Both the position numbers and the translations under genes were made by a program. Below the pieces are notes generated by a model. It did not search any database and was not told where the DNA came from. It worked only from the letters and a program-made list of their open reading frames with translations. From an uncultured Actinomycetes bacterium (GTDB lineage: Bacteria > Actinomycetota > Aquicultoria > CAJVYJ01): a DNA stretch of 6,446 nucleotides. This document shows positions 6,301-6,446 of this stretch, piece after piece. The stretch spans positions 1-6,446 of the forward strand of contig CAJVYJ010000111.1 of assembly GCA_913009475.1 (NCBI GenBank). Direction: 5' to 3'. The stretch's first letter is position 1. Each line of letters opens with the position of its first letter.

Positions 6301-6366
6301 AGATCGGAAGAGCACACGTCTGAACTCCAGTCACACTGATATATCTCGTATGCCGTCTTCTGCTTG
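6301..6366 (+). other. Illumina TruSeq-type indexed adapter (sequencing artefact)
   Basis: The 66 bases begin AGATCGGAAGAGC, the universal Illumina adapter stem, and continue through GAACTCCAGTCAC (ending 6334). An 8-base index segment ACTGATAT (6335-6342) follows, which I recall as TruSeq index 25. The standard tail ends ATGCCGTCTTCTGCTTG at 6366. The whole 3' adapter is present in order. It is synthetic DNA joined to genomic sequence by read-through and untrimmed assembly. Confidence 0.98.
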
Positions 6367-6446
6367 AAAAAAAAAAAAAAAAAGAGAGCATGCCCATGGA
6401 AGGACAAGAAAAACAGAATCGCAGCTCTCTTATCACTCCCTGTCGG
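6367..6446. other. Poly-A run and unplaced tail after adapter (artefact)
   Basis: Seventeen A residues (6367-6383) directly follow the adapter end, the usual signature of Illumina reads running past the end of a short fragment. The last 63 bases (6384-6446) have no recognisable gene. An 8-bp inverted repeat (AAGAGAGC at 6382-6389 with GCTCTCTT at 6424-6431) is present but short. The tail may be low-quality calls or an unrelated chimeric read, and should not be treated as contiguous with the genome. Confidence 0.85.

Noticed and set aside
6367..6383. Poly-A run as a biological tract or retroposon tail
   Set aside because: It directly follows the end of a synthetic adapter, where Illumina read-through is known to give A runs.

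Overview
This is a bacterial chromosomal fragment from an assembled, probably uncultivated genome. Housekeeping genes fill most of it, and a technical artefact sits at the right edge. The coding style (ATG/GTG starts, AGGAGG-type ribosome binding sites, short gaps) is bacterial with the standard code. The order pdxS-pdxT-yebC recalls Gram-positive genomes, especially Actinobacteria, but the window has no taxonomic marker, so I do not name a phylum.

Layout: (1) 1-569, minus strand: a MerR-type regulator with two DNA-binding-like segments, running off the left edge. (2) 570-742: an AT-rich divergent intergenic region with a small palindrome. (3) 743-1799: a compact IS-like element. It carries one RAYT/Y1 (REP-associated, IS200/IS605-superfamily-like) transposase gene, bounded by 36-bp inverted repeats matching at 32 positions, the outer 25 bp with one mismatch. 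(4) 1880-2767 and 2995-3621: pdxS and pdxT, the two subunits of glutamine-dependent pyridoxal 5'-phosphate (vitamin B6) synthase, separated by an unusually long 227-bp gap. (5) 3684-4439: a YebC/PmpR/TACO1-family protein. (6) 4522-6030: a complete class II lysyl-tRNA synthetase. (7) 6107-6300: the first 64 codons of a YifB/ComM-type Mg-chelatase-related AAA+ protein. (8) 6301-6446: not genomic. It is a full Illumina TruSeq-type indexed adapter, then 17 A residues, then 63 bases of unplaceable sequence.

PdxT releases ammonia from glutamine and passes it to PdxS, which builds PLP from a pentose phosphate and a triose phosphate. YebC and LysS both serve translation. All genes from pdxS to yifB lie on the plus strand, but gaps of 62-227 bp with possible promoters suggest several transcription units. 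The transposon-like element has separated the MerR gene from pdxS.

I found no convincing new multi-gene system. The points most worth a second look are the inverted-repeat ends of the RAYT element, the loose pdxS/pdxT arrangement with a diverged inverted repeat flanking pdxT, and the adapter chimera, which creates a false hybrid protein.
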